Positions 14,206-28,133 of a DNA stretch of 64,000 bases are shown piece after piece. The notes under the pieces were generated by a model. The model worked only from the letters and a program-made list of their open reading frames with translations. It was not told the origin of the DNA and made no database searches. The position numbers and the translations under genes are program-made. Position 1 is the first letter of the stretch. Every line of letters starts with the position of its first letter. Where the stretch lies: NCBI RefSeq assembly GCF_036370855.1, contig NC_088106.1:32688501-32752500 (forward strand). The letters are read 5' to 3'. The stretch is from Dromaius novaehollandiae (lineage: Eukaryota > Chordata > Aves > Casuariiformes > Dromaiidae).

Positions 14206-17200
14206 ATTCCATGCTTTAGGGATCCATCACTATCCCATCACACTGATACAGCTATCAAATGTCACTTAAGAAAGAAAAGAATAATAGGGGGAAAGGTATA
14301 GGGAAACGAAGACAGAAATAACACCTTCCAGAAATACCATTTTTTTCACATATGCTATGAGTAGAGCTCTTTGTTCCTCTCTCGTGGTTGGCCAAGGTTA
14401 GATTAAACTGCAGTATAGCGTTAGCAGTAGCTTTAGCTCAACTTGACAGCCCCAGGGGCAAAACTCTTGGCTCTTCTTGCAGTGCCAGCCTGGAATAAAA
14501 TGGCACACCAGTAAGTTCTGCCTCTTCTAAACAAGCTTTCCCAATCGCTACATGCACCAGTGGCTACCAGTACAGAGCTACCATCCTGGTAATTACAACC
14601 ACTTGTAACGATTCACAGGTCCGCTATAAGTTCCCGTAGTCCCAGCAGCAGAAGCTTACTTCTTCATAGCCACGCAGAACGTGAATCCATCAATAAACAG
14701 CACTGCCTACAAGAAATCAGACTCAGGATCTTTAAACATGAAAAGCACTGGAGCACGACACCAAGCCTTTTAAAAAAATATTAAACAGAGAAAGGCCTCG
14801 AGTGGACACAATTCATTTTCTGCACATATTCCAGCAGCACCACAGAGAAAATTAAAGATCATTTCTTATGGGAAAAGGGGAAACCTGGGAAAACTATATT
14901 CCATTTGCACCATGGCAGATGAACACAGTGATGCCTTCGAACCCGCCAATTCCTACCCGAGACGTGTTCCGTGCAGCACCCTGCTTCCGCACAAGAGAAA
15001 ATCATTTGACACTAGCTGGGAAAGCTATTTTCGGCTAAGTATTTGAGGTAGCAAACTGTACCAACAAGTGACTGTCATTAACCCGTTGTTCCTAGCATGT
15101 TTAGCTCCACCAGCAGAGGTAAAGATCACGTGATGGAGCATACAGTCGGACCCTACAGCCATTGGCACAGTATCATAGCCCATCCTTCCCAACTGCTTCA
15201 AGCATCAATAGTATAGAAAGCACAAACTGTAGCTGTCACATCTCAACCTGACAAGGATTTTAAAGTTCTTAGAAAATTTCAGATGTGTCAACAGAGAAGA
15301 CCTGTGTTCATCCACAGAGTAACAGCAGACTATAATACACAAAATAGGAAAAAGTCAGCTAAACAAATCCGCTCTGTAAACCGCTCTTCAGTATTCACAC
15401 TCCGGTACTCATTTTATGATGTTTCCCTTGCACGCTGGTAAATTTTTTCCTATTTTGAAATTACTTTTAAAGACTACATACAGATACAAGCAACACAGGA
15501 CTCCATGAATCAAACAACAAATCCCTGATATTCGGACAAATGTTCTTGTACATCTTTCAGAGAACCAAAACACTAGTTTCAGGGAACCTGAAAAATGCCG
15601 CATTCATCAATTTGCATTCAAAAAAACTGAATGCCAGAAATAAGGGTTTTTTAACTTAATTTTTCAAAGTTTTCTTTTAGTGGTAAAACTACTTCTCTAT
15701 CTCTTCATACTTATAAATAAATTTTAGATAAAATGCCAAGGAAATTAATCCAAACCAACTAGAACTGGCTGTATAGAGTATCCAAGTTACCAAGCAATAT
15801 AAAAAAACCTCATCCAAAAAAGCTAAAATGCTGTCATAATTCAAGGACAATTAAATGTACAATGATTTGAATACCAATTATAAGCAGTCAAACAAATTTA
15901 TCAAATTTTCCAAATATCGTAATAAAACTTAACACTTGATGTTATCACACTTCACAGAAGTTAGTATTTTGTCCCTTCTTTAGTGGTAGAGAAACAAATG
16001 CAGATTATCTCTAACAGTCAAATGCTGTTTATATGAGAGTGCTGCAGCACCAGGAACACAAAAATAGAATTCATTACAGCTCGAGAATGAAATACTTTTT
16101 CAAAATAAAAATACAAAATGAAGAAAGCACCTACCAATTTTATACATACAAGTACAGTGCAAATTACAACAGAACAGGGTAACGAGCACTTTGCGAAGCA
16201 GGAGTGCTTCCAAACTAAGCAATCAAGTTAAAATAACATTTAAACAGAATATTGAATTTGGGAAGCTTTAAAAGACCTTCAGAAACCTACTAACAAATTA
16301 TGACAGGAGTTTAACATAGAAGCAGTATATTAGAAACCAAGGCGAAGTAAGTTTAGCTCAAAATGTGAGAGAGTAAATATTGGGTCCAAGTTCTACGTAC
16401 TGCTGGTAACAAGTAGCCTTTGGGCGCCTATCTATCACGTTGCCTAACAATGTGTATAAGCTGTTAATCAACAATAAATGTGATCCTGTCAAACTCATTA
16501 TTCAAATGGTTATTTGGTTATTTTATTCTATTAATATGTCAGCAGAGTGAAGTTAGTAAGGGCTGGACTATCTGGACAAGGAAACTACAGAACTGTTGCA
16601 GCAAGCTCATGAGTGTTTGGAGTTTCTTTCTTCTTTTCACAGGGGAGAAGGAAGGAAACGTAAAATTGAGATTATTTTGCTTGAGACAGAAAGATAGGAC
16701 AGGGTTGTCTTCATTACAGAACACCCCAGCAGACCAAGAATTGGAAGTGGTTAGCAAACTGACAAGTGAAGACCTTCGACCAGGTCTTCCCAAAACACGG
16801 TAAAACCAGAACACACTAACTGTGTGACTTATAATATGGCCAAGAGATAATGATTCCTTATTTCTTTCTTGGAAATAGCCTGTCTTAAAAGGAACTTGAA
16901 AATAATACAGCTAAAGGGAGAGATGCAATTTAAACAAACTTTGGGTTGAATGTTATTAAAAAATGAAAACAGGGTCTCAACAGGACAGCACTTGAAGAAG
17001 TTTAAAGTTAAGTAGCCCTATCAGCTCCACATATTATAATTACATAGCAGTTCAATACAGAATGAATGAAATTCTTCAGAGGAGAATGATAAAGTTTCAG
17101 TGAAATATTACAGAGCAAGAGTAAAGTTCTTGAAAATTTATTTTTGTGAGGCTTCGGCATTTACATATGAAAAGGATGCAGTTCTCAACTCCAATTCTAC

Positions 17201-19513
17201 CTTTTCATCTTGCCTCCAGTAACAGCTGTGCAATTATACAGTAGCTGAAGATGCCTGTGAGGATGAGACTGAACTCACATAAAGGGACCTCAGCGGCTAA
17301 TGACCACCCTCAAAAAATCATCCATGAATTGGAGTCTTCCCTCCCTGAGGTCCTCACATACACACATACTATCCCAATAAGAAATTAAAGCCATTTACTC
17401 TTTTCTAGTAGACTTAAGGGGTACTTCACTTATCTGAGGGGCTCTAACTTCACAGCAAGGGATACACCATAACAATAAAAAAAAGAAACAATTGAGAGAT
17501 TGACATCTCGCATGCTGTGCCATGAATACAAGACTTGTGTTATAGAACCACCTTAATCTTGGGCACTAGCTGAGCCCTAAAACACAGGAAGATGGAGGAT
17601 ACATCAGGGAAGCATCACTATGTGATTGTCTTGCCCCCATACTCCTTCATCCGCAGGCACTGCAATCGCAGGGTACTGCAGAAAGCAGCTGAAGCAAGTC
17701 CTGGGCCACATCCCAGCTCCAAAAAGTCATTTAATAGGATCCCCCCAACAAGGGTGAGGCAGATATTAAAGTGATAACAACGGATATCACAGCTGATACT
17801 ACCCAAAAAGAGACCTCAGTCAGCATACTGGGCTAGAGTGGCCGATGCTCTGAGCCAGCACAGATAATTTTACACCTTCCATTTTTTTCTTTTTTTTTGT
17901 AATTTAAAATACTATTAGATACTACTAGGCAGTCTGAACATATGAACCAGGGTACAAAACACTTTTATTGCAACAAATCAGCACTGAAGGCTGACAAGTT
18001 CTGTGACTAGGAAAATTCAAACAAATTAAAGAACACACATACACACAAAAGATCATCCTCAAAAAGTTATGGTAACAGTATAAAAAAGTTAATCCATAAT
18101 ATAATGCCTCCAGAAGTGGTCTACTTTCTAAGAGCTTGTCATCTAAGGGAAAATCCTCTCAGGTCCTTTCAATTCTGTTAAGAAAACAGGAAGCGAATTT
18201 CAGTAAGCTATTTCAAAACAGTTAAGTAGAGATAAAGATCTCTATTAAACTTGGTAGCAAAGAGAAAGCCCACAAAATATCAATTCGAGCGGTCACTTGC
18301 CACCAGTCTGTCACCACACTGCTTATGGGAGAATGGTCCGTTTCCCACTGTTGACCAGGTACGTATGCGCACATGCGAGTAGCGCATGAAACCAGAAATA
18401 AAGCACTAATGATCCCTGTGCCTAGTTTAAGGAATAAAAGGATGTAGCTAAGAAAAAGGAACAATTAAATTCCCGAAGTTTGAGGACTTCTGAGAAGATA
18501 TTTGACAAACTGACAAAAATGTTAACAGTTAAGCAAGAGAAAGCTGTTTCAGCAGCTGAGGAAACACGTTCGTTCTCACTCAGGAGAGTGACACAGAACA
18601 ACGGTTCGATCCATCTTCAGTCTCGACTAAGATCCCTGAAACGAAACAGACTTCTCCAGTTAAGAGGTTATGATAAACTTAGACACCTAGCAACTCATTC
18701 CGGCCCACGGGCTTTGGGAGAAATAAAGTAGTAAAGTAGGACTGACAACGGTCACTTAGCCAAGTAAGATCTGGTAGAAAAGTGCTGCCAAAGACTAGCT
18801 TCCAAAGGTTTTCAACACCAGGGCAAGGGCAATACCCAAAACAGCGGAACGCGTCACGGGAAAGCGTAACATGACAAAAGCCAACGTCAGCAGCGTGTCT
18901 GACAATTACCTCTTAAAAGCAATGAGGGAATGAAGAAAAAAATCATTTAAAAAGAGTTAACGTAGATTTTGTTATTCCAGAAAAATAAAACCATCAAGAT
19001 CATGAATGGAACCAAATACTATTTTAAAACCGTTTCATCTTGGTATTTTCACTTTTCCTCCAATCTTATAGTTTACCCTTCCCCCTTTTGTTCCTATTTC
19101 TTTTTTTTAAAGAAACTAAAATTTTATTACTTTGGATGCTCCGAGCCCTACTAATATTGTTGTGGATGTGCTATCATATGGTTTTACCAGATGTTTTAAC
19201 TTCTTCCACATGAGTAATACTCTAGTAAATGTTACCAAAGATGAGTTCATTTGCTTCTGCTGCAAAAAATGAGGCTTTCTAGAGAATGCATAAGAAGCCA
19301 AGAAGAGGGAAAATTATTCCTCTTAAAAGTAAAATGTTTTACAATGAAATAATTATTAAAAAAGATGGCACCAAAACTGAAAAATAAAATGCTCAGACCT
19401 GCCTGTGTAGAAAACATCCAAACAAACTGAACTACTCTGAATTTTCATTTTCCCATTTACATCAGCTACCTAGAAAAATAATCTTATATCTAAAACCTGC
19501 AGCATTGATTTTC

Positions 19514-19542
19514 AAAAAATAAAAATAAAATAAAATAAAAAA
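19514..19542. repeat. (AAAAT)n short tandem repeat
   Basis: Imperfect AAAAT pentamers within PAK2 intron 1. Confidence 0.85.
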
Positions 19543-22500
19543 GCACAGCACTACTATACCACATACATAAAACCCTTGAAAATAAGTCCAGAACAGCAGA
19601 AAAGCAAAGCAAGCATTCACAAAAGCAATGAGTCATTAGTGCCCTGTCAACACGTACTTTGGTTACTGTGACAAAGTCTCCATCCCACCATTCTGCCATA
19701 TACTGCACAACATGACAAAAATGAAAATCAGAGAGAGGTACTTGCACGAATTTCCTGATTGCGGCGGTCAGGACTCTCTTTACCACAAAGAGCTACTTCT
19801 GACACTCAGTGGTTAAGTCTGGACATTAATATCAAAGAGCCTTAGCATGTCAGCACCGGATTAAAGTTTACTGCTCTTCTTGCTAAATACTTTTCAAAAT
19901 CCTGAACTTAACTTGCACCTTGCGGTGGAAGAAGCAAGGGGACAAGTAGAAAAGATATTAGTGATAGTGTTCCAATTCTAAAAATCAAAGCTGTCCCTTA
20001 ATTGTATTTTTGCAATCATGACAGCTGGTATTTCACACATTAAAAAAGAGCTCTTTCAAAGTAATAAGAATTTAACATAAACATTAGAACTTTCCAGGCC
20101 ATCGCAAATGATAATGATATTTTGTGAAGAGGTCTACAACTTAACACCAGTTTGTTCAGTTTATGTTTGATCTGCCGACTGAAATAACATTCCCAAAAGC
20201 TCAGAAACACGTGTGAAAATGACTGAAGGAGCAAAAAGCTAGACACACAACTTTCCAGCTCTTATGAACCGGGCCATCAGTGTCAGATCTCTAAGCAAAA
20301 GTTTCAAGCCAAGTTTAAAATCAGTGATTGGTTTTCTGTCAATTAATTTCTCTGATCCAGATCAGAACAGACTCAAGGAAGTCCCAGCATTACTGCATGG
20401 GAGTGGGTAAAAATAACTGCTCCGGGCCAGGGGAGATCAAGACCCTCTCTTCTTCTCTCCCCACCGCTAAACAGCTGGTTCTCAGACTGACCTAGGGGTA
20501 AAAATCAAGCAGCCCTCTTACCTTAACACATCCCTGGTCTAAAACAGTTGCTGCAAGCAGACTTAATGATCAGGTAAAAATCTCAAGCCCTCTACATATT
20601 TAACACTACACCAAGTATTTCATCAACTACAATCCAATTACTAGGTCAAAACAAGCAAACATGGTGCAAACAGCAGTCCTAATCATTTAGGAAGCCACGC
20701 AAATTTGGAAAAAGACTTAGCTAAGATCCAAATGTTTGGAGCTGCCTAAGCTGACCCCGAGCCCTTTTACCAAATTCTGTATTCCCAAGCTACATACACT
20801 GCCAAAGAACCGCAAATCACATCTTTTTATGCCATGAAGACAATGGTATTGAACTAGGAGCCATTTATCTGCATGCTCTCAGCCTGCAGATACATACCAG
20901 CACAGAGGTGGGAAAACTATCTTGGTGTGTACCTTTAAAGCGGTGTTTGTGTGTGAATTAGCCTAAAAGGTCCTACAGACACACAGCTGGGACTGTCTAC
21001 GGAGACTGTTCTCACTTGTTGGTCCTTTCTCCTCCAGTACCTTCAAAGAGAACTCACTACTGGCATTTTAGCTAGCCACACACAACTGGCACGTCAGTGC
21101 TGACAAATTGACGTGATCGGTCCATACCAGGAGAGGGAGATCCTTTCCACGACCTCTAAATTCCAGAGATGCTCTTTTCAGCAGCACCTCGATTACACCA
21201 GAAATCATTTCTCCTGGATTCTGGTACCTTGAATCAGCAAAAAGTGCCAAAATTTTTTCATTCATTGCCTTCTAATTCCTGACTGATCAAACAGTTTAGC
21301 TGGAATGTTTTATTAGCTTTTTCTTCCATCTTTAAGTTTTTATCTTCTCTTTTTACCTTTTAGGTAATGTTCTGAAATTTTAAAAATTACTCATTTTAAA
21401 ACATTAACAAAGATTATTTCCAACTCCTTTTTTCTTTTTCTTTAAATCAGATAATACACAAGGTAAACAATGCTTTCAATTCGGCCCTTTCCAATGAGCC
21501 ATTTCCACAAGAAACTGCCCTGCCAGCTCTTGCCTGACTTTAGGATAGGTGAAGCTTAAATCCTTGTAAGACCTCTTCTGAGAGGATGGCATTCTGCAGT
21601 AGACAGGCTTAGGAGAAAAGTATTTTCATAAATTCTTCCAGGTTCTCATTCTATCAGAGACCTTTCCAAGGGGAAAGAGCTTTAACATTCAAAGGTAACT
21701 TTACAAAGCATCTTCCAGAAACAGCCTTTTTTCCCTCTTATGCGAGAGGTATTCCAGTTAGAAAAAGCAGTTCCAGAAAGACTGTGAAAGAAGAACAAAT
21801 ACAACTTAGAGTAGAAGGTATTACATTTGTTTCCAAAATAAACCCCACACTACTGGCTTAAATTTTAACTTCATTCATTTAAAGCAGCTAGGGGAAAGCA
21901 TGAGAATGCTGACAGTTGTAAATTCTTGTAGGTACATGATGAGTCAAACATCCAGCACCACCACCTAAACAGGAAGTAGAAAACTTCACAGAAAAGTAGA
22001 AGTTGTATTGGAAAGACTTTATAGTGCATTCCCATCCCTTAATACACCTGCTAGCTGTCCTAATTCTGGTTCACATTATGCTAAATCCCTTCATTAATAC
22101 AGTATACAGCTTTAAAATCATACTCACAGTTGCCCTAACATGTTGGCTCCTTCCTACAGCTGCTTTTCTTTGAATTGACCCTACAGAATTAGAAGGTCGT
22201 AGAATCTATCTCATTAAGGTAACTCCTGTAAGGATAGGTAGTAGTTTTTGCTAATTAGCAGAGAGAACAACTCTGACCCAAGATTCAAACACAGCACAGT
22301 TGTTGCCAACAGGTAACCACTTACCTTCCAAGGCAACATTCGGTACTTCAGCAACAAACAAAGGCGTGCTGTTTAAGTGTGCAACTTCGGGCAAACTCGT
22401 GATTACAAAAGGGCTACCGGTTTCTGCACTGGTCAACTGGAGGACAACAGAAAACGTACGTATTTGAACACAGGGCCCTTGCTGATACAGGCCTAAATAA

Positions 22501-24218
22501 TAGTTAAAAGTTTCAACAGGAATAGTGATGGAAATTTGCCAAGGTAACGTATATGCAAAACCTCCTTCCACAGTGTGGCAGAGATGTCCTTCTCAAAGCC
22601 AAGAATCTAGACATGCTCATGAATAAATTTAATAGCCAAAGACTACTGCCTTTCTCAGCAGAGTCTGTTTTCTTCTTTACTTGCCCTCCTCAGTCCTCAC
22701 ACCAACTCCAATGCTGGGCTTAGATCTCAGGGGCAAAGCTCCAGATCTCTGCTTCAAAGCATCCAATATTATATTCCCATAGCAAGGGAATTCATTAAAT
22801 GTTCATTAAAACAGCTCTAAGGACCACTGCATCATTAGCAGCTGAAGCAAAGCATTTTGAAATTCACAAAGAAAAGTCAGACAGATCAGCCTGACAGTTT
22901 CAAAACCCACTAGTCTTGCCTGAAAAAAAAAAATCTCACCCATTTCCGCAGCATTTCAATAAGCAGTAACCTCAGCCTTTCAAAAGCTGAACCAATGCAC
23001 AGGAATTCCTTCTGTGTCTTTACAGATAGCAAGTCCAAGAATGCTACCAATCACCCGAAATTTAGCCAAACATGATTAATGAAACGCTTGTTAATTTTAA
23101 GGCTTGTTCATAAGCTTATGGAAAGCAAAACAGTAACGTGAACACTACTACTTTCTGGAAACGTGATTCTGCATCTACTCAGAGAAGGGGAACCAAGATA
23201 ACAGCTGCCTGGAGAAAGGGCCTGACCTTCCTCCCCAGACCAGCCAATCTCTGGAGGAAGAGCACAGAGTGAAAACAACTTAGCACAAGGCAGAACTCTC
23301 CAGATGCAATTCTGAGACAGGAAACTTCTCCCTCAAGAGCAACAGAAGGTGAAGCTTCACATCAGATAACTACTTGCCAGAAGCTAGTATAAAAAATGAA
23401 GTTCCATGCCAAGACCCACAAAGACATCTCTAGCAGGTATCCAAGTAACCTCTCCCTTTCCCCAAGTTCAGGAAGGCAAGCAGGGCACTACCAATATTGT
23501 ACTTAACTGAAAGGCACATCCAGGTCCATATCTCTGTCTGCCTACCAGGTGAGACATTTTCAAAACCTTATTAACTCTAGTTCCTAGCTGGGAAAATAGA
23601 AAGAATGATTTACATAAATAATGTGCAAGTCAGATACAGAACTGGGACCAAAACCAGTGTTTCGATGGCAGACACTGTCTACTATGTCAGTCAAAATACA
23701 AGCACTTAAGTGCATGTTACTTTCCAACTAAACTAAAACGTGACAATATAAAATCAAGCTTCAACATCTCAGAAACCTCGAGCAGCGTTAAGGCTTGACT
23801 ATAAATGGTGAGCTCTATTTACATGTAACAGTCTGGTCCCCAATTCGCGAGTTCACTAGGTGATCTGATATTCTCACGTCAAAACATCCAGTATCTCTTA
23901 CTACTTGTATTAAAACGCAAATAAGAGCTTTTTAAAAATCTTACAGCATAGCAACCTCAAGATACCTTAATTCTAAATATCAAAGCACACTAAGGATCCC
24001 TAGGCCTTCACGGAACACTGTACCATTTACTTGCTAAAACACATTAGCTACACTGTCCTGCCTTCAAAAACTAGTGCCTTGCCCAGAAATTTCTTGCTCT
24101 TTACCACAACACAAGCACCCTAGCTAGGCTCTTTTTCTCTTCCCCATCCACTGCTTACGCTCTCCCCGCACAAGCACCACTACTCCCACATCTTGTCTGA
24201 ACCCAAGGCTTCCCCTCG

Positions 24219-24238
24219 CACCCACCCACCCACCCACA
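24219..24238. repeat. (CCCA)n short tandem repeat
   Basis: Five tandem CCCA-type tetramers in PAK2 intron 1. Confidence 0.85.
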
Positions 24239-27182
24239 CTCCCTGGTTGTCCACGTCAAACCACACCCCTTGCCCTAAGCCTTGCCATGCCCCAAGGCTG
24301 GAGAAAACATTGCCTTTGCATAACAGAAAACCCAGCAAACAGTCAAACTTGCAGGAGATTCTCCACGGTACTTCCCCAGCCCAGTCAACCTTGCTAGCAT
24401 GCAGAATGAATATAGCACTGGGCCAAGTGCTGCATTAAGGGGACTAGCCTGTTTCTGAGACCCAACGTAGTAGTTCAGCCTGGCACTCAAGTACTTGGAC
24501 TGATTAGTTATCTTTAACTGTGCTACACTTCACAGGCCAAGGGATAGCAATTTCAGTGTTTGTAATGCAAAACTTAACTGTAAAGGTATGTCCAGTTACT
24601 GTTACTATCATAGCAGGTACAGAAATATTTCCAGGACTACACTGTGCGATTACAAAGCTCTCAAAATTCTGGGCCAGATAATCAAATTTGAATTCATTTT
24701 CAAAGAAGGAGCTTCTTGGAAAAGTAAAAATTGAACATGCTGCTTTTTTTCTGAATTTCTCTTCTAATCCAAGTGAGCGTCTCTGCTCTGGTAAGAACAT
24801 TGAGCGGTAGAATTCATCACCGTAATTAAGTTTGTAGAACAGGTTACGGAAGGGTCCTATCACTACCTTCTTCTGACAATTTGGTGGCGCCCTGCTCAAA
24901 CTGCTGACAATAGTAACATAATCCTGTATGTATTCGTTATGTTCCTACAATCAACCCACTAAGATTTGTGTCTTGACCAGTAGTATTACTACCTGAGTAA
25001 TTAATACAGCTTGAAAATAATCTATTTTCTGATCAGCTAAAAACAGTTCCAGAGCCATCATTCTCCAGGAATATCTCTCAATTATAAAAAAATCAAACTT
25101 ACCCACTCACCACTTAATAAAAATAACATAATTCATTTTTACAAAACTTCATTTGTAGAAACTGTTTTATGTTATTTTAAAAATAGACACTTGAAATGTC
25201 TAAAAAAGCAGCTTAACTTTTCACAGTTGAGCTAAGCAGGTAGCTTAGCTTGTACACATCATGTCTGGCTGTTCCAGACCTCTCCTTCCCATCACCATGC
25301 CTCCTCTAGCCTCCCGAACATTTTCATGAGGCAACTCACTCTCAAAACTTCCTGCTAGAGCCCAAGTCTCTGACACCAGAGCTTTGCTCATGTTATCACT
25401 GGGCCCAATCATTTAGAACACTCTCTATAACTGGGACTTGTTTTCAAGACAAATACCTATTTTCCTAATTGTGGCTACCACACAGACATGTCAGTAAATG
25501 TGCTGCTTATAAAAAACAAAAATATTCTGGCACTGAATTCTCAAAGCTCTCTGTTTCAGAAGCTTCCAAACCCAGAATATATATGAAAGGGGAAGGAAGA
25601 CAGGTACGAGAACTCTGAAACAGAGGTAGCTGTTATTAGCAAAATACAGAGACCTATATTCAGATTTCTACAGCTTTTCATATTATCAAAAGAAAAAAAT
25701 TAGCAGCATCAAAGCCCTTAACAGCTATCCTAAAGTTATTTAGAAACTAAAGTTGCTTAAATAACTTTTCCTTTTAAACATAATTGAAAGGCTAATTTAA
25801 ACAATGCAAGTATGCATGATTTTTTTAGAGGCATTTCAAAGCAAGCAGATTAGACCTACCATACATGGTCAAAGCATCCACCCTTCTACTCCAGCATCCA
25901 TTCCAGAGAGGAAACGAGAGCAGGTGCCTCCGAAAAACTCCCCCAATTGGCCAAACTTTCAGGTTAAGCTGGCACAAATTTCATCCCAGTGAACCAGCTT
26001 CTGACAAAGTCCTATACAGCAACTCAGAGCACATGTACCTCTGATACCCCGAAACATTTCGCCCTGAGTGAAAACATGCAAAATATCTAAACAGCAGCTG
26101 ACTGACGGTTGTATGATTGCCCATTTATCAGCCCAACTTTTTTTTTTTTTAAACTATGTCTACACAAAGCAGAGTCAAATCCCACATGCAACTTGGGCAA
26201 TACAGAGAATCCATGCTACTGTTTCAAAAGCATTTTTATTCTACCGCAAGAAGTGAACTATACCACCACCATAGGCCTTTCCTTCATCTAAAGCATTACT
26301 CAGGGAGTTGAAGTGCTGCTATGATCTTAAAGATTCGCCTCAAAATCTCATCACGCAAAGGCTTTATATTTTTATGTTTCTACACTGTTCCAATTTCAGT
26401 TTATTAGTCTGCAGTAATAAAATGACTAATTCCTTAGTCCTATGGTGACATAAAACTGGTACAGAACATTTGGCTACGTATGGATATTTGTTAGCCTGTC
26501 TCCACAGTATCTTCATGCACTAGATCTCCATCTCCTACATGGAGAAACTGAATCACAAAGTACCCAGTCCCTTGACTTTTAGGCATATATCACTCCAGGG
26601 CTCACACTGTGAAGGCTGTGCCATACTGAAAAGCCCAAGGGCAAGTCCATCTTTAAAACAAAACAAAACAAAAAAATAGAGTGTGTGTGTAAGGAAGAGA
26701 GAGAGACAAAACGGAGAAAGGCAGGAGCAAGAAGATAAAAACAGAAAGGACACAATACGCCATGCCTGAATTGTGCTCAACATCCCAGTCATTGCAATAC
26801 CTCCAAAATAATGAGGATTATTAATAAAATGCTGAGATATCTGACCTGCTTTCACTCACCGTAAGACAGTATGTGAACTGATTTATTCTGGCTACAGGCA
26901 AAGTGCAGTATTGCTCCTTAAAAGCTAGCTGATTAACTGCCTGCTCTCAAACAAACCTCACACATACCAGTCCCTGAGTTCAGGCTAAACCAAACTTCTT
27001 TTCCCCCAACTCCCTGATCAGCTTACCATTAAACATCTACTGTTGTCTGGCTTGGACAGAACAGAAGGCAAAATGCACTAACAGAAATAAAACAGAAAAC
27101 ACAGCAAAGAAAAAACAAACAGAAGGACACAAAGAGTAGCAGTGATGTTACGGCCTAGCATGAAAAGACACGGGTGACTGGT

Positions 27183-27241
27183 AATCCAGGTACCACAGCA
27201 GCTCCAAACAAAGATTAATAATCTGCTGCAGTACCTGGATT
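27183..27241 (-). ncRNA. Candidate pre-microRNA-like hairpin in PAK2 intron 1
   Basis: On the minus strand, the PAK2 sense strand, the arm AATCCAGGTACTGCAGCAG (27241-27223) pairs over 19 positions with CTGCTGTGGTACCTGGATT (27201-27183). There are 17 Watson-Crick pairs, two adjacent G-U wobbles and no bulge; the terminal loop is 21 nt. On the plus strand the wobbles become C/A mismatches, so the fold favours PAK2-sense RNA. Stem length and loop size resemble a short Dicer substrate, although pairing stops almost at once beyond the 19 bp, which is short for a canonical Drosha substrate. It lies about 630 bp inside intron 1. I do not recognise it as a known microRNA. Confidence 0.35.
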
Positions 27242-27871
27242 TCCTCACTCACTGTAGGAAAGTACGTGACAAAAAGCTCTCTGCACTACGTTTCTATATT
27301 TATACAGGTTTTTCTGTAAAAAATTTTAACAGAAATACTTTTTAGAGGAGCTTAGAGAAAAGGAAAGGGGCAGGCCGGGAGGGGAGCAGCGAGGGTGGGA
27401 GGACGGGGCCGAGGAGGGCTGCCGAAAGCCTCGGGGGAGCTCCCAAAACACCTGTCCGCAGAAGGCAACTCGGCCACCTACGCGACCGCTCCCGGGCAGC
27501 CGCTGCCGCTCAGCAACAGGTCGCGAGTGCGCCGCGGCTCCTCCGGACAACGCAACAACGCGGCAGCTTCCCGGCTCGCCCCGCCGCCCCTTCCGTCCCC
27601 TCGGGCAGCGCCGCCGCCGGCACCTGGGCAGCGCGCCGCGGGCAGGCGGCCGCCCGCGCCGCCACCAGCTTTCCGGAGCGGCCCGGCGCCACGGCCCGGC
27701 CCGGCCGAGCTCGCCCCACCGCCAGCGGCGCCCTCCCCACGGCAGCCCGCGGGCGCGGCGGGCCCGGCCCCGGCCCCGCGGGAGGCCGCGGCCGCGCAGG
27801 GCGCCACAAAGGGCGGAAGGAGCGGCGGCGCGGCCGGCAGGTGGGAGCGGGCCGCCGCCGCGGGCACTCAC

Positions 27872-27990
27872 CGGGCTGGCGGCAGCGCCTGCCGCCTCCG
27901 CAGACGGCCCGGCGGCGGCAAGAGGGGCGGCGAGGTGGACGGGGCGCGGCCGCCACACGGCGCCTCCTGCAATGGCGGCGGCGGGACCCA
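27872..27990 (-). other. PAK2: PAK2 untranslated exon 1 (3' boundary supported, 5' boundary unknown)
   Basis: Read on the minus strand, a strong donor CCCG|GTGAGTG ends an exon at 27872 inside the CpG island. Human PAK2 also has a non-coding first exon before the exon carrying the ATG. The upstream limit given here is nominal; the transcription start cannot be read from the sequence. Confidence 0.5.
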
Positions 27991-28133
27991 CCGAGGCGGC
28001 GGCGGCAGGAGCCGGAGGGGGAAGCGGAACCGCCTCGCGCGGCCACAGCCCGCGAGGGCGGGCAGGGGCGGGGCGCCGCCGCGCGCCGACTCCAACTCCC
28101 GGCAGGCCGCGCGGCGGCGCCGGAAGCGGCGGC

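Larger units (their letters stand above)
4350..27871 (-). other. PAK2: PAK2 intron 1 (about 23.5 kb)
   Basis: This is the intron between the CpG-island first exon (donor at 27,871-27,870) and the first coding exon (acceptor at 4351-4350). It is AT-rich, and A-rich on the plus strand. It holds simple repeats (C13 at 6767, A24 at 10688, TA at 13092, a purine tract at 14157, AAAAT at 19514, CCCA at 24219), an inverted repeat at 12,345-12,394 and a microRNA-like hairpin at 27,183-27,241. A locally GC-richer patch lies at about 7.74-8.1 kb. Several same-strand stop-free segments with plausible splice signals (near 21.1, 22.4 and 24.7 kb) are discussed as weak candidates. I saw no transposon and no recognisable exon. 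Confidence 0.8.

Noticed and set aside
18603-18612. GGTTCGATCC, resembling a tRNA B box
   Set aside because: No A box or cloverleaf-forming arms in the expected 40-60 bp upstream, so it is not a tRNA gene or a tRNA-derived SINE.
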